From assembly GCA_937898535.1 (NCBI GenBank), contig CALDKP010000394.1:1-7150 (forward strand): a DNA stretch of 7,150 nt. Reading direction: 5' to 3'. Shown in pieces: positions 1 through 6,452 of this stretch (the stretch's first letter is position 1; the number at the start of each line of letters is the position of its first letter). This stretch comes from an uncultured Sphingomonadales bacterium (GTDB lineage Bacteria > Pseudomonadota > Alphaproteobacteria > Sphingomonadales > Sphingomonadaceae). The notes beneath the pieces were generated by a model, which was not told where the DNA came from, did not search any database, and was given only the letters and a program-made list of their open reading frames with translations. The translations under genes were made by a program, and so were the position numbers.

Positions 1-179
1 CGGCCATAATTTATGCCTTCCGCCCAAAAATCATGTCTATCATAAACGCTGTTTCGCAACCACGTAAGTGATATGATTTTCCCATAAGATGCATTGCCTT
101 AGCGCTATGAACGAACGGCAGTTAATGCTTCGCTCCTAAAGCCACGCAGATGACCCGAATGTTAGCGCCAAAAGTCGAG

Positions 180-199
180 CGTTCTGGCCGGCCTAAACG
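180..199. repeat. Imperfect 20-bp palindrome centred on GGCCGGCC
   Basis: The perfect 8-bp palindrome GGCCGGCC (186-193) is flanked by two mismatched pairs and then four more complementary pairs (CGTT on the left, AACG on the right). It lies about 170 nt beyond the peptidase stop codon. On the minus strand a TTTT run follows a few bases after the dyad, so a weak terminator is possible. It could equally be a chance GC palindrome. Confidence 0.3.
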
Positions 200-226
200 G
201 CAGATATTCATCAATGCACACCAAGC

Positions 227-241
227 AGCAGACAGTCTGCT
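227..241. repeat. 15-bp inverted repeat AGCAGAC-A-GTCTGCT
   Basis: Two perfect 7-bp arms are separated by a single A. As RNA the inner pairs cannot close, leaving a 5-bp stem with a 5-nt loop. As DNA it has the two-fold symmetry of an operator for a dimeric regulator. No start codon or promoter lies close enough to suggest what it would control. Confidence 0.3.
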
Positions 242-370
242 ACCGGCCCAATTCACGCCTTTCTTCTTTGCGCTCAAATACACGTATTAAAAGCACCGGC
301 TGGGCAGCCTGGTTAGGTACTCCAAAAAGCTCAGAGTAAAACAAGAAAGTTTAGCTGACGTTATGGCCGA

Positions 371-1606
371 CTACCGCGCCGCAGCTTTTATCATTTCCAC
401 TGCCAAATAAAGCCGGGCTGGAATCCGATCCAGATCAACATATTCCTCATCCGTTGAATGAAAGCCAAAACCGGGCAAGCCTAGCCCTTCTACGACAGGG
501 ACTCCTGCTAATTGAGCATAGGCTGCGTCCGTTCCTCCGGTTGTGAACGGAATGGTTCCGACTGAACCATCGACTTGGCCATAAATGGAGATCGCGCGGT
601 CGATCCAGCTCTTTGACCCATTATCGGCAACATAGCTGGGACGACCTTCGCGATATTCCATCCGTGCACTGGTACCTTCGATTTGCAGCGTTTGTATCCG
701 CGCCTGCAAGTCGGCCAACATCTTGTCCCGTTCGCTACGGTCAACGTGGCGGGTATCAGCCTGAATAACTGCACTTTCCGGGATCTGGTTCGGAATTTTG
801 CCGGTTTCGAGACGTGTCCAGTTGAAGCGGACACCTTTTTCCGGGCGGTCAAGATCGCGGGTTCGCAGCATGATATCTGCGGCCGAAAGTAGCGCGTTGC
901 GGCCACGTTCAGGTTCTACGCCGGAATGAGCCGCAGTCCCCGTGACAAACACGGTGGTATTGCCACTTCCTCCAGTCTTGAGTGGGATTAGTTCTTTCGC
1001 TGCAGATGTTGGCTCGAATGAAAACACAACATCACTCGACTTGGCTAGCGACTCAATTTGGCCCTTTGAAGCCTGCGAACCACTCTCTTCGTCATTGTTA
1101 AAAAGCACAATCAGTTCACCATAATCGGTGAACTTCTGACGTTGCAGCAAGGAAATTGCATGCAAGATTACCGCGATACCGCCCTTATCGTCAGCTATGC
1201 CGGGGCCGTAGGCGCGGTTTCCTTCTATCCGAAACGGTCGCCGGGTCAGTATTCCAGCGGGATATACCGTGTCCATATGCGCCATCATCATTATCCGGCG
1301 CGTGCCTTTGCCTTTAAACCGTCCGACAATCATGTCGCCTTGGGACGGTGTATTGGCGGGGATTTTTTCCACCTGCGCACCAAGTGAGGTAAGTCGCTCT
1401 GCCAGCACGGATCCAAGCTTTGCCATGTCGCCTAGCTCGCGCGTTGGCGATTCCAGCGAGACGATGGTGCGCAGCGTTTCAATCACCGCTGGCTTCTCTA
1501 TATTGGCTGTGCGCCAAGTTTCCACGTTCCGAGCGGGCTTCGCCTCAGCTGGCATCGCAGCGGTGAGCCCAAGGACAATGCTAAGCGTGAATAGCGGACG
1601 TGACAT
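371..1606 (-). CDS. Secreted M20 zinc metallopeptidase, glutamate carboxypeptidase (carboxypeptidase G2)-like
   Basis: Predicted exported di-zinc exopeptidase of 411 residues, of the family that removes C-terminal glutamate from folates and other N-acyl amino acids. The ATG at 1606 is chosen because an AAGGA Shine-Dalgarno lies 6 nt upstream; the longer frame would need a TTG at 1639. Residues 1-22 form a signal peptide with a hydrophobic core and an AEA cleavage site before Lys23. The metal-site residues all appear: His110 and Asp112 in AHMDTVYPAG, Asp139 in GIADDKGG, Glu173 (general base) and Glu174 in NNDEESGS, Glu198 in FSFEPTS, and His383 in GFHSTDEE. His227 in TAAHSG fits the dimerisation-domain histidine. 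From memory, carboxypeptidase G2 has about 415 residues and its catalytic residues lie two positions further on. The stop is TAG. The gene stands alone after a tRNA, so context gives no substrate. Aryl-acylase or general dipeptidase activity is also possible. Confidence 0.88.
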   Translation of the reverse strand: MSRPLFTLSIVLGLTAAMPAEAKPARNVETWRTANIEKPAVIETLRTIVSLESPTRELGDMAKLGSVLAERLTSLGAQVEKIPANTPSQGDMIVGRFKGKGTRRIMMMAHMDTVYPAGILTRRPFRIEGNRAYGPGIADDKGGIAVILHAISLLQRQKFTDYGELIVLFNNDEESGSQASKGQIESLAKSSDVVFSFEPTSAAKELIPLKTGGSGNTTVFVTGTAAHSGVEPERGRNALLSAADIMLRTRDLDRPEKGVRFNWTRLETGKIPNQIPESAVIQADTRHVDRSERDKMLADLQARIQTLQIEGTSARMEYREGRPSYVADNGSKSWIDRAISIYGQVDGSVGTIPFTTGGTDAAYAQLAGVPVVEGLGLPGFGFHSTDEEYVDLDRIPARLYLAVEMIKAAAR

Positions 1607-1612
1607 AGAGGA

Positions 1613-1617
1613 TCCTT
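1613..1617 (-). promoter_or_regulatory. Ribosome binding site deciding the M20 peptidase start
   Basis: The minus strand reads AAGGA, then 6 nt, then ATG at 1606. The site favours this ATG over the in-frame TTG at 1639. It also places the signal peptide directly at the N-terminus. Confidence 0.75.
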
Positions 1618-1688
1618 TTCTGGCGGATTGAACGAGCAAACGGGAAGGCGAGAATTCCTACAGGGACAAAGTTAGGCAAATTACGTTG

Positions 1689-1722
1689 CGAGGACCATGT
1701 TTCCTTAGCACCTAAGTCCTCG
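1689..1722 (-). repeat. Leader hairpin upstream of the M20 peptidase gene
   Basis: Perfect 7-bp arms CGAGGAC and GTCCTCG (1689-1695 and 1716-1722) enclose a second, nested stem CTTAG/CTAAG (1704-1708 and 1712-1716) with a 3-nt loop. In RNA from the minus strand the two stems can stack with a 9-nt bulge on one side. The structure lies about 80 nt before the peptidase ATG and has no U-tract after it, so it is more likely a leader structure or DNA operator than an intrinsic terminator. Confidence 0.4.
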
Positions 1723-1728
1723 AAAACA

Positions 1729-1748
1729 GTTTATACCTGTTTATACCT
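1729..1748. repeat. Tandem 10-bp direct repeat, two copies of GTTTATACCT
   Basis: Two identical 10-bp units sit head to tail. On the minus strand each unit reads AGGTATAAAC, whose TATAAA core resembles a -10 box facing the peptidase gene. No good -35 box sits 16-18 nt upstream of either copy. The pair spans about one helical turn per unit, as expected for a tandem binding site. A replication slip is the simple alternative. Confidence 0.45.
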
Positions 1749-1752
1749 TTTC

Positions 1753-1782
1753 GACGATTTAGACGAGAGGTCAAAAATCGTC
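1753..1782. repeat. 8-bp inverted repeat GACGATTT/AAATCGTC
   Basis: Perfect arms at 1753-1760 and 1775-1782 flank a 14-nt spacer. A second GACGA copy inside the spacer (1762-1766) could pair with the same TCGTC (1778-1782), so two mutually exclusive stems are possible. It starts 28 nt beyond the tRNA 3' end. No T-run follows it in the minus direction, so it is a poor intrinsic terminator. Confidence 0.4.
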
Positions 1783-1804
1783 ATAAGCATATGAAATATA
1801 TAGG

Positions 1805-1809
1805 AAAAA
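1805..1809 (-). terminator. T-run directly after tRNA-Lys (possible 3' end signal)
   Basis: Five T residues follow the encoded CCA on the minus strand. The folded acceptor stem just upstream could act with this run as a weak termination or processing signal. There is no separate stem-loop before the run, so this is tentative. Confidence 0.3.
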
Positions 1810-1885
<76 letters not shown>

Positions 1886-1928
1886 CCATTTCGGGCTGGC
1901 CAGATGCGCAGACCCGTTTGGAGCGCCG

Positions 1929-1957
1929 CCTTTGATGGGTTTCGTGGCCTTTGTCAA
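1929..1957 (-). promoter_or_regulatory. Candidate promoter for tRNA-Lys
   Basis: The minus strand has CTTGACA, whose TTGACA core at 1957-1952 is a perfect -35 consensus. CTTGAC boxes are common before stable RNA genes in alphaproteobacteria. At the expected 16-18 nt spacing there is only a poor -10 (CAAAGG or TCAAAG near 1935-1929). Transcription would start near 1922, giving a leader of roughly 35-40 nt. The -35 box lies inside the 3' arm of the rodA hairpin, so the resemblance may be a by-product of that stem. Confidence 0.3.
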
Positions 1958-1969
1958 GCATGACAAAGG
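1948..1969 (-). terminator. Hairpin just after the rodA stop codon, terminator-like but without a U-tract
   Basis: Perfect 9-bp arms CCTTTGTCA and TGACAAAGG enclose a 4-nt loop and begin 3 nt after the rodA TAA. The minus-strand sequence after the stem is CCACGAAACCC, with no T-run. It may protect the 3' end of the long mre message, or mark a termination point that depends on another factor. Its place at the end of the operon supports a 3'-end role. Confidence 0.5.
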
Positions 1970-1972
1970 GAC

Positions 1973-3085
1973 TTATTGGAATTGTCCACGCTTTGCGCCC
2001 GGGTGGCGCTCGATGGACATCATGATTCCCACGCACAGCATCATGGTGAGCATCGATGAACCCCCGTGGCTGACAAAAGGCAGGGGAATACCCGCGACCG
2101 GCGCGAGGCCCACAACCATCAGAAGGTTGATCATGATATAGAAGAAAATCGTGCAGGTCAGGCCGGCGGCGACGAGTTGCCCGTACCGCGTCTTGCTCTG
2201 CATTGCGACGCTGAGGCCCCAGCGCATGAGCAGATAGTACATGAAGAGGATGAAAAAGCCGCCGACGATGCCCCATTCCTCCGCCATTGTGGCAAAGACG
2301 AAATCGGTATGTCCTTCGGGTAGATAATCGAGATGGCTTTGTGTGCCGTTACCAAAACCTTTGCCGAATATCCCGCCTGATCCGATCGCGATTTTCGACT
2401 GGGTGATATGATAGCCAGCCCCAAGCGGATCATTTTCCGGGTTAAGGAAAATCAGAACCCGGTCTTGCTGATAGGCCTTTAATCCAAAGAAAAACACCAA
2501 TGGCGCAAGAACGGCGACGCCCACGCCGGCGCTGATGAAATATATGAGGGGCAGACCCGCCATGAAGCCAACGACGCCCAGCCCAAAGGCGTACGCAATG
2601 GCGGCGTCAAAATCCGGCTGAATGATCACCAATATGCTTGGCAGCAGCAGGATAGCGCCCAGCGGCCAAATGGCGTCAAATCCATATATGCGGTTCGGGG
2701 GAAGCCGGTCGAAAAACCATGCGGCGGCCAGAACCATTACCGGCTTCATCAGCTCCGATGGCTGAAGCGTAATGATGCCAAGGTTGATCCACCGCTGACT
2801 GCCGCCGCCGACAAAGCCCATAAGCTGCACCACGACAAGCAGCACAAGCAGCAACAGATATAAAGGAAAAGTCATCGACTTCCAGAATTCAAGCTTCATC
2901 CGCGACATCGCGATGGCCATGGCCAGCAGGACCACGAACCGGATGACATGCTTTCCGGCCCATGGTTCAAAATGACCACCTGCCGCAGAATAAAGTACCG
3001 TCGCACCAAAGCCGACCAAGGCCGCTAAGATGAAAATCACGCGCCACGGCAGGGCTGCGATCGGGGCGGGGACTATGCCGTTCAT
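1973..3085 (-). CDS. rodA: Rod-shape-determining protein RodA, SEDS peptidoglycan glycosyltransferase
   Basis: RodA is the inner-membrane polymerase that links lipid II into glycan strands during side-wall growth, paired with PBP2. The protein has 370 residues, normal for RodA, and is strongly hydrophobic with about ten membrane segments. Family landmarks include GSQRWINLG and LQPSELMKP (about 95-115), GKGFGNGTQSHLDYLPEGHTD (241-261) and GIPLPFVSHGGSS near 332-344. Asp261 in HTDF matches the essential aspartate of the family (Asp262 in E. coli, from memory). Two spots look divergent: QPDFDAAI at 156-163, where QPDLGT is usual, and His340 in VSHGG, where Tyr is usual. The ATG overlaps the mrdA stop as ATGA, so translation is probably coupled; only a weak GGA-type ribosome binding site precedes it. 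The conserved EGHTD motif and the pairing with mrdA favour RodA over FtsW. Confidence 0.95.
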   Translation of the reverse strand: MNGIVPAPIAALPWRVIFILAALVGFGATVLYSAAGGHFEPWAGKHVIRFVVLLAMAIAMSRMKLEFWKSMTFPLYLLLLVLLVVVQLMGFVGGGSQRWINLGIITLQPSELMKPVMVLAAAWFFDRLPPNRIYGFDAIWPLGAILLLPSILVIIQPDFDAAIAYAFGLGVVGFMAGLPLIYFISAGVGVAVLAPLVFFFGLKAYQQDRVLIFLNPENDPLGAGYHITQSKIAIGSGGIFGKGFGNGTQSHLDYLPEGHTDFVFATMAEEWGIVGGFFILFMYYLLMRWGLSVAMQSKTRYGQLVAAGLTCTIFFYIMINLLMVVGLAPVAGIPLPFVSHGGSSMLTMMLCVGIMMSIERHPGAKRGQFQ

Positions 3086-4989
3086 ATCGTCGGATCCAGC
3101 GGCGGGGGTGCCGCAGGTTGACCTTGGAAGGCCGCATATTTGGACGCCATGCGTTGTTCGATATTGCCGCCCCAGCCAGCTTCGAGCGCCTCCAATGAAG
3201 CCATCGCCTTTTCCCGGTCATACAGGAACGTCAGAACGTCTTTTGCGATCGGTGCCGCAGCACGCGCGCCGCCCATGCCATGTTCAATGACGACCGACGC
3301 ACCATAGCGCGGGTTATCGACAGGTGCGAAGCAAACGAACAGGCCGTGGTCGCGATATTTCCACGCGCCCGATTGCCCACGCTGTGATCCTGCAATGCGG
3401 CGCACTTGCGCGGTGCCGGTTTTCCCGGCCATCGCGATGCCCGGAATGTCCAACCTACTGCGTACGGCGGTGCCATCGCCGTTGACGACGCGGTTCATGC
3501 CTTCGCGCACGACGGCCAAATGTTCTTCGGGGAAGCTGAGCCTGCCAGGCGCTGGGCGTTTTTTGAGGATGATTTCAGGCTGAATGTTCAGGCCCGATGC
3601 GATCCGCGCTGCCATCATGGCCAATTGGAACGGGCTAACCGAAACATAGCCCTGTCCAATGGTCGCATTCAGCGTGTCAGATTCGCTCCACTTTTGTTCA
3701 TATTTGCGCATCTTCCATGCGCTGTCCGGAATGGTGCCATAACGTTGCGATGGAAAGGGAAGGGGGAATTCCTGTCCCAGACCAAGCGCTTTTGAAAATG
3801 GTGCAATCGCATCATAGCCAATGCGGCGGCCCATCGCATAGAAATAGGTGTTGCAGCTTTTCATCAGCGCGTCGGCCATGTTCATCGGGCCATGGCGGCC
3901 CAGACATTTGAACACGCGATTGCCCAGCCGATATCCCCCGCCACACACAACAGTTTCTTCTGGATCGACGCCATGATGCAGCATCGCAAGCGCCGCGGCG
4001 GGTTTCACTGTCGACCCCGGCGGATATAGCCCCTGCAATGCTTTGTTGAGCATCGGGATATGGTCATCCGAATTCAGCATTTTCCATTCGACGCGGCCAA
4101 TGCCATCGGAAAAGCTGTTGGGATCATAGCATGGCATTGACGCCATCGTCAGAATGTCGCCCGTCAGGCAATCGAATATAACCACAGAACCGGATTCCAG
4201 CCCAAGCCGGCGCGCGGCATAATTGTGCAGGTCGATATCGATGGTCAGTTGAACGGGTTTCCCCGGTATGTCTGGCCGGGTGGCCAAATCGCGGACGATC
4301 TTGCCGCGTGCGGTGACTTCGGTGCGCTTTGCGCCGGGTTCGCCCTGCAAGCGGTCCTCAAGCGTCTTTTCGAGGCCATCCTTGCCGACCTTGAAACCGG
4401 GGGTAATGAGCAGCGGGTTTTTGTTCTTCTGATATTCTTCGGCCGACACCGTGCCCACATAACCGATAAGATGGCCGACAGCCGCACCGCTTGGGTAAAA
4501 GCGCGAATAACCCTGCCGTGGGCTGACCCCGGGAAGATCGGGCAGACGGACGCTGACGGCGGCGAAGCGTTCATAATCCAGCCCGTCTGCAACCTGAACA
4601 GGCTGAAAGCCCTGTGCCAGTTTCAACTCGCGATGAATGCGGTCAACATCGTCGGTCGACAAGGCCAGCAGCTCCGCCAGCGTCTTGACGGTCTGCTCCT
4701 TATTGACGAGCCGGTCGGGGATGATGTCGACACGAAAATCCGCACGATTGGTTGCGATGGGTTTGCCATAGCGGTCAACGAACCAACCGCGACGTGGCGG
4801 GATGATGGTAAGGTTGACGCGGTTGCTTTCGGCCAACAGCTTATATTTTTCGTTATCGGCCACGGCGATATAAGTCATACGCGCTGCAACGGTCAGGCCG
4901 ATCGCTGCCTGCACGCCACCCACAAAAGCGGCGCGGCGCGTGAAGGTGAAATCAAGCTGTCCTGATGTAACCTGTTTTTCGACCTTCAT
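3082..4989 (-). CDS. mrdA: Penicillin-binding protein 2, elongation-specific peptidoglycan transpeptidase
   Basis: A class B penicillin-binding protein of 635 residues that cross-links the glycan made by RodA. A short cytoplasmic N-terminus leads to one membrane anchor at about 18-43. A pedestal domain begins with PPRRGWFVDRYGKPIA (about 64-79). The transpeptidase domain has the three catalytic motifs: STVK with nucleophile Ser326 and Lys329, SCN at 378-380, and KTGT at 523-526. The C-terminus ends in a proline-rich tail (PAAPPPLDP). I chose the ATG at 4989 because it overlaps the mreD stop as ATGA, like the junctions on either side. An in-frame ATG at 5022 would add 11 residues but has no visible ribosome binding site. 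Length matches E. coli PBP2 (about 633, from memory). Beta-lactams such as mecillinam target this family. Confidence 0.95.
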   Translation of the reverse strand: MKVEKQVTSGQLDFTFTRRAAFVGGVQAAIGLTVAARMTYIAVADNEKYKLLAESNRVNLTIIPPRRGWFVDRYGKPIATNRADFRVDIIPDRLVNKEQTVKTLAELLALSTDDVDRIHRELKLAQGFQPVQVADGLDYERFAAVSVRLPDLPGVSPRQGYSRFYPSGAAVGHLIGYVGTVSAEEYQKNKNPLLITPGFKVGKDGLEKTLEDRLQGEPGAKRTEVTARGKIVRDLATRPDIPGKPVQLTIDIDLHNYAARRLGLESGSVVIFDCLTGDILTMASMPCYDPNSFSDGIGRVEWKMLNSDDHIPMLNKALQGLYPPGSTVKPAAALAMLHHGVDPEETVVCGGGYRLGNRVFKCLGRHGPMNMADALMKSCNTYFYAMGRRIGYDAIAPFSKALGLGQEFPLPFPSQRYGTIPDSAWKMRKYEQKWSESDTLNATIGQGYVSVSPFQLAMMAARIASGLNIQPEIILKKRPAPGRLSFPEEHLAVVREGMNRVVNGDGTAVRSRLDIPGIAMAGKTGTAQVRRIAGSQRGQSGAWKYRDHGLFVCFAPVDNPRYGASVVIEHGMGGARAAAPIAKDVLTFLYDREKAMASLEALEAGWGGNIEQRMASKYAAFQGQPAAPPPLDPTI

Positions 4990-5540
4990 GTTGCCAATCG
5001 CCAGCTGTCGAGACGCGCGCATATTCGCACGGCCAGCGGATATAGCAATATGGACAATATGATCTGCGGAATCAAAACAGCGGGCTCAGGCGCGGCGTGC
5101 GCCATGCCAGCAATCCATAATCCACCCAACAACACAGCCGCGATAAGAATAGCCGCAATAACCCAATCCTGAAGATGATCGCGCCAGATAGCCCGCGCAT
5201 CGATAATCTCGATACTGAGCATCGCGAGCGACCATAGCAATCCAGCGCTGCCAAAGGGCTGACCACTGAACACATCGTCCATCAAACCAAATGGCACGCC
5301 GGACCAAACGGGCAGAAGCCCGGGGCGCATCAGGCGCCAGCTTAAGAACATCAACAATCCCAGTGGCGGCAACAGGGGTTCTTCGGTGAATATCGGCAAC
5401 GCCGTGATCATCGATGCGATAGCGACCGACGCAATCGGAATGGCCAGCATCTTGAGCAGCGATTGTTCGCGGTCAAAGCGGGATTCATATTCCCGTGCCG
5501 GACGGGTGGGCAGGCGAATGGTCGTCACCGGAATTTTCAT
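4986..5540 (-). CDS. mreD: Rod-shape-determining membrane protein MreD
   Basis: A small integral membrane protein of the elongasome that binds MreC and is needed for rod shape. It has 184 residues: a polar N-terminus of about 30, then about five hydrophobic segments (roughly 30-50, 55-75, 85-112, 125-147 and 153-175). The stretch PPLGLLMFLSWRLMRPGLLP and the following SGVPFGLMDDVFSGQPFG fit the conserved core of MreD, where a short acidic DD loop precedes a glycine-rich segment. MreD sequences diverge widely, so the position between mreC and mrdA adds much of the certainty. The start codon overlaps the mreC stop as ATGA and has a good ribosome binding site. It is a little longer than E. coli MreD (about 162, from memory), mostly at the N-terminus. 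Confidence 0.92.
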   Translation of the reverse strand: MKIPVTTIRLPTRPAREYESRFDREQSLLKMLAIPIASVAIASMITALPIFTEEPLLPPLGLLMFLSWRLMRPGLLPVWSGVPFGLMDDVFSGQPFGSAGLLWSLAMLSIEIIDARAIWRDHLQDWVIAAILIAAVLLGGLWIAGMAHAAPEPAVLIPQIILSILLYPLAVRICARLDSWRLAT

Positions 5541-6439
5541 TCCGCAACTTCCTTGGTTTCACCGTCAGGGGCCGCCGCCTGCTGTGCCGCGCGTGCTTCG
5601 CCCTGATATGGTCGTATCACCACGGCATAAGGCGTGTTGCCCGGGTCGGCATAGGGTATAGCCAACGCACCATCGCTGGTTTTTTTGATAACGCGCGCGA
5701 AAGGAATATTGGGCGGATACAGCCCGCCATTGCCCGACGTGACGATGACGTCGCCGACCTTGAACGGGCTTTCGCCCAAGTTTAGCGGCTTGATCAGCAC
5801 CGTGCCATTGCCAAGGCCCGCCGAGAAGGCGGGCAGGCCATCGCTGGCGCGCATGACTGGAACCAGGTTTTCAGCGTCGGTCACGAGCAGAATGCGTGCC
5901 GTTGTCGGGCCGGTTTCGATAACGCGGCCAATCAATCCGGAAGGACCGCGCACAGGTTGTGCGCGCTCCACGCCAAAGTTGCGGCCGATGGACAATGTCG
6001 CCACGCGCCGCGTGCTGGATGAGGTTGAGCTGATGAGGCGGGCCACGGCGACTTGGCTTTCGCCTTCCTCGGACAATTTTAGCAATCCGCGCAACCGCGC
6101 GTTTTCGACGCGCAAGGCTTGCGCCTCGATCAGTTTTTTCCGGCTGACTTCTGCTTGCTTTTGAAGCGCGGCATTTTGGGAACCTGCGTTGATATAAGCA
6201 GCCACAGTCGCATTCATGTTCTGCGCCGACCGGCGGATATTGCTGAACATACGCGCGACCGGCGCTGTTGTCTCGGCCCCTGCTGCACGAAGCGCGGAAA
6301 AGCCGGCAGGATCAGCAATCGATATTGCCAGCAACAAGGCAGCCACTATCGTTCCTGCAATCGCGACGACATAAGTCACGAACAGGCCATATTGCGCCTT
6401 TCGGGAAAATCCGGGGCGCCGGTGTTTGGGCGGCGCCAT
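5537..6439 (-). CDS. mreC: Rod-shape-determining protein MreC
   Basis: A bitopic inner-membrane protein whose periplasmic part forms filaments and activates the PBP2-RodA synthase. It has 300 residues. A basic cytoplasmic N-terminus (KHRRPGFSRKAQ) is followed by a membrane segment at about 17-42. A coiled-coil helix at about 70-125 is rich in Ala, Gln, Leu and Lys (NAALQKQAEVSRKKLIEAQA, ENARLRGLL). A beta-domain pair at about 130-275 holds GPSGLIGRVIE and GDVIVTSGNGGLYPPNIPFA, both typical of MreC. The C-terminal 25 residues are Ala/Gln/Glu-rich and probably disordered. Start choice is supported by AGG 8 nt before the ATG, 13 nt after the mreB stop. Its own stop overlaps the mreD start. Confidence 0.95.
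   Translation of the reverse strand: MAPPKHRRPGFSRKAQYGLFVTYVVAIAGTIVAALLLAISIADPAGFSALRAAGAETTAPVARMFSNIRRSAQNMNATVAAYINAGSQNAALQKQAEVSRKKLIEAQALRVENARLRGLLKLSEEGESQVAVARLISSTSSSTRRVATLSIGRNFGVERAQPVRGPSGLIGRVIETGPTTARILLVTDAENLVPVMRASDGLPAFSAGLGNGTVLIKPLNLGESPFKVGDVIVTSGNGGLYPPNIPFARVIKKTSDGALAIPYADPGNTPYAVVIRPYQGEARAAQQAAAPDGETKEVAE
5550..5554 (-). promoter_or_regulatory. Ribosome binding site of mreD, inside the end of mreC
   Basis: The minus strand reads AAGGAAG, with its AAGGA core ending 9 nt before the mreD ATG at 5540. It is the clearest Shine-Dalgarno within the cluster. It suggests that MreD can also be initiated independently, not only by coupling through the ATGA overlap. Confidence 0.6.
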
Positions 6440-6452
6440 GCTGAGACCTAAA

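Larger units (their letters stand above)
1..370. other. Intergenic region without a supported gene
   Basis: This stretch lies beyond the 3' end of the M20 peptidase gene. Stop codons are frequent in the frames I read, and I recognise no protein fragment. It is more AT-rich than the mre genes: positions 1-60 count 26 G or C out of 60. It holds two short inverted repeats, listed separately. I see no convincing intrinsic terminator for the peptidase gene: a minus-strand run of five T near 329-333 has no stable stem before it. It may also carry the end or the promoter of a gene to the left of the window, which cannot be judged here. Confidence 0.6.

Noticed and set aside
3..71. A 22-codon open + strand frame from the left edge ending in TGA at 69-71
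   Set aside because: It is too short to recognise and has no typical codon bias. It could be the tail of a gene outside the window, but nothing supports that.
508..906. A 132-codon minus-strand frame overlapping the M20 peptidase in another frame
   Set aside because: The peptidase frame carries all catalytic motifs through this stretch. The alternative is Arg- and Pro-rich low-information sequence.
1607..1639. Longer N-terminus for the M20 peptidase from a TTG at 1639
   Set aside because: The ATG at 1606 has a well-spaced AAGGA and begins a clean signal peptide. The extra residues would put a polar extension before it.
4225..4965. A 246-codon open frame on the + strand opposite mrdA
   Set aside because: It lies wholly antisense to the well-supported PBP2 gene. 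Its translation shows no recognisable domain. Long antisense frames are common in GC-rich genes.
4990..5022. Longer N-terminus for PBP2 from the ATG at 5022
   Set aside because: No ribosome binding site is visible before it. The ATG at 4989 gives the ATGA overlap seen at the neighbouring junctions.
5685..6164. A 159-codon + strand frame opposite mreC
   Set aside because: It is antisense to clear MreC beta-domain and coiled-coil sequence, with no domain of its own.
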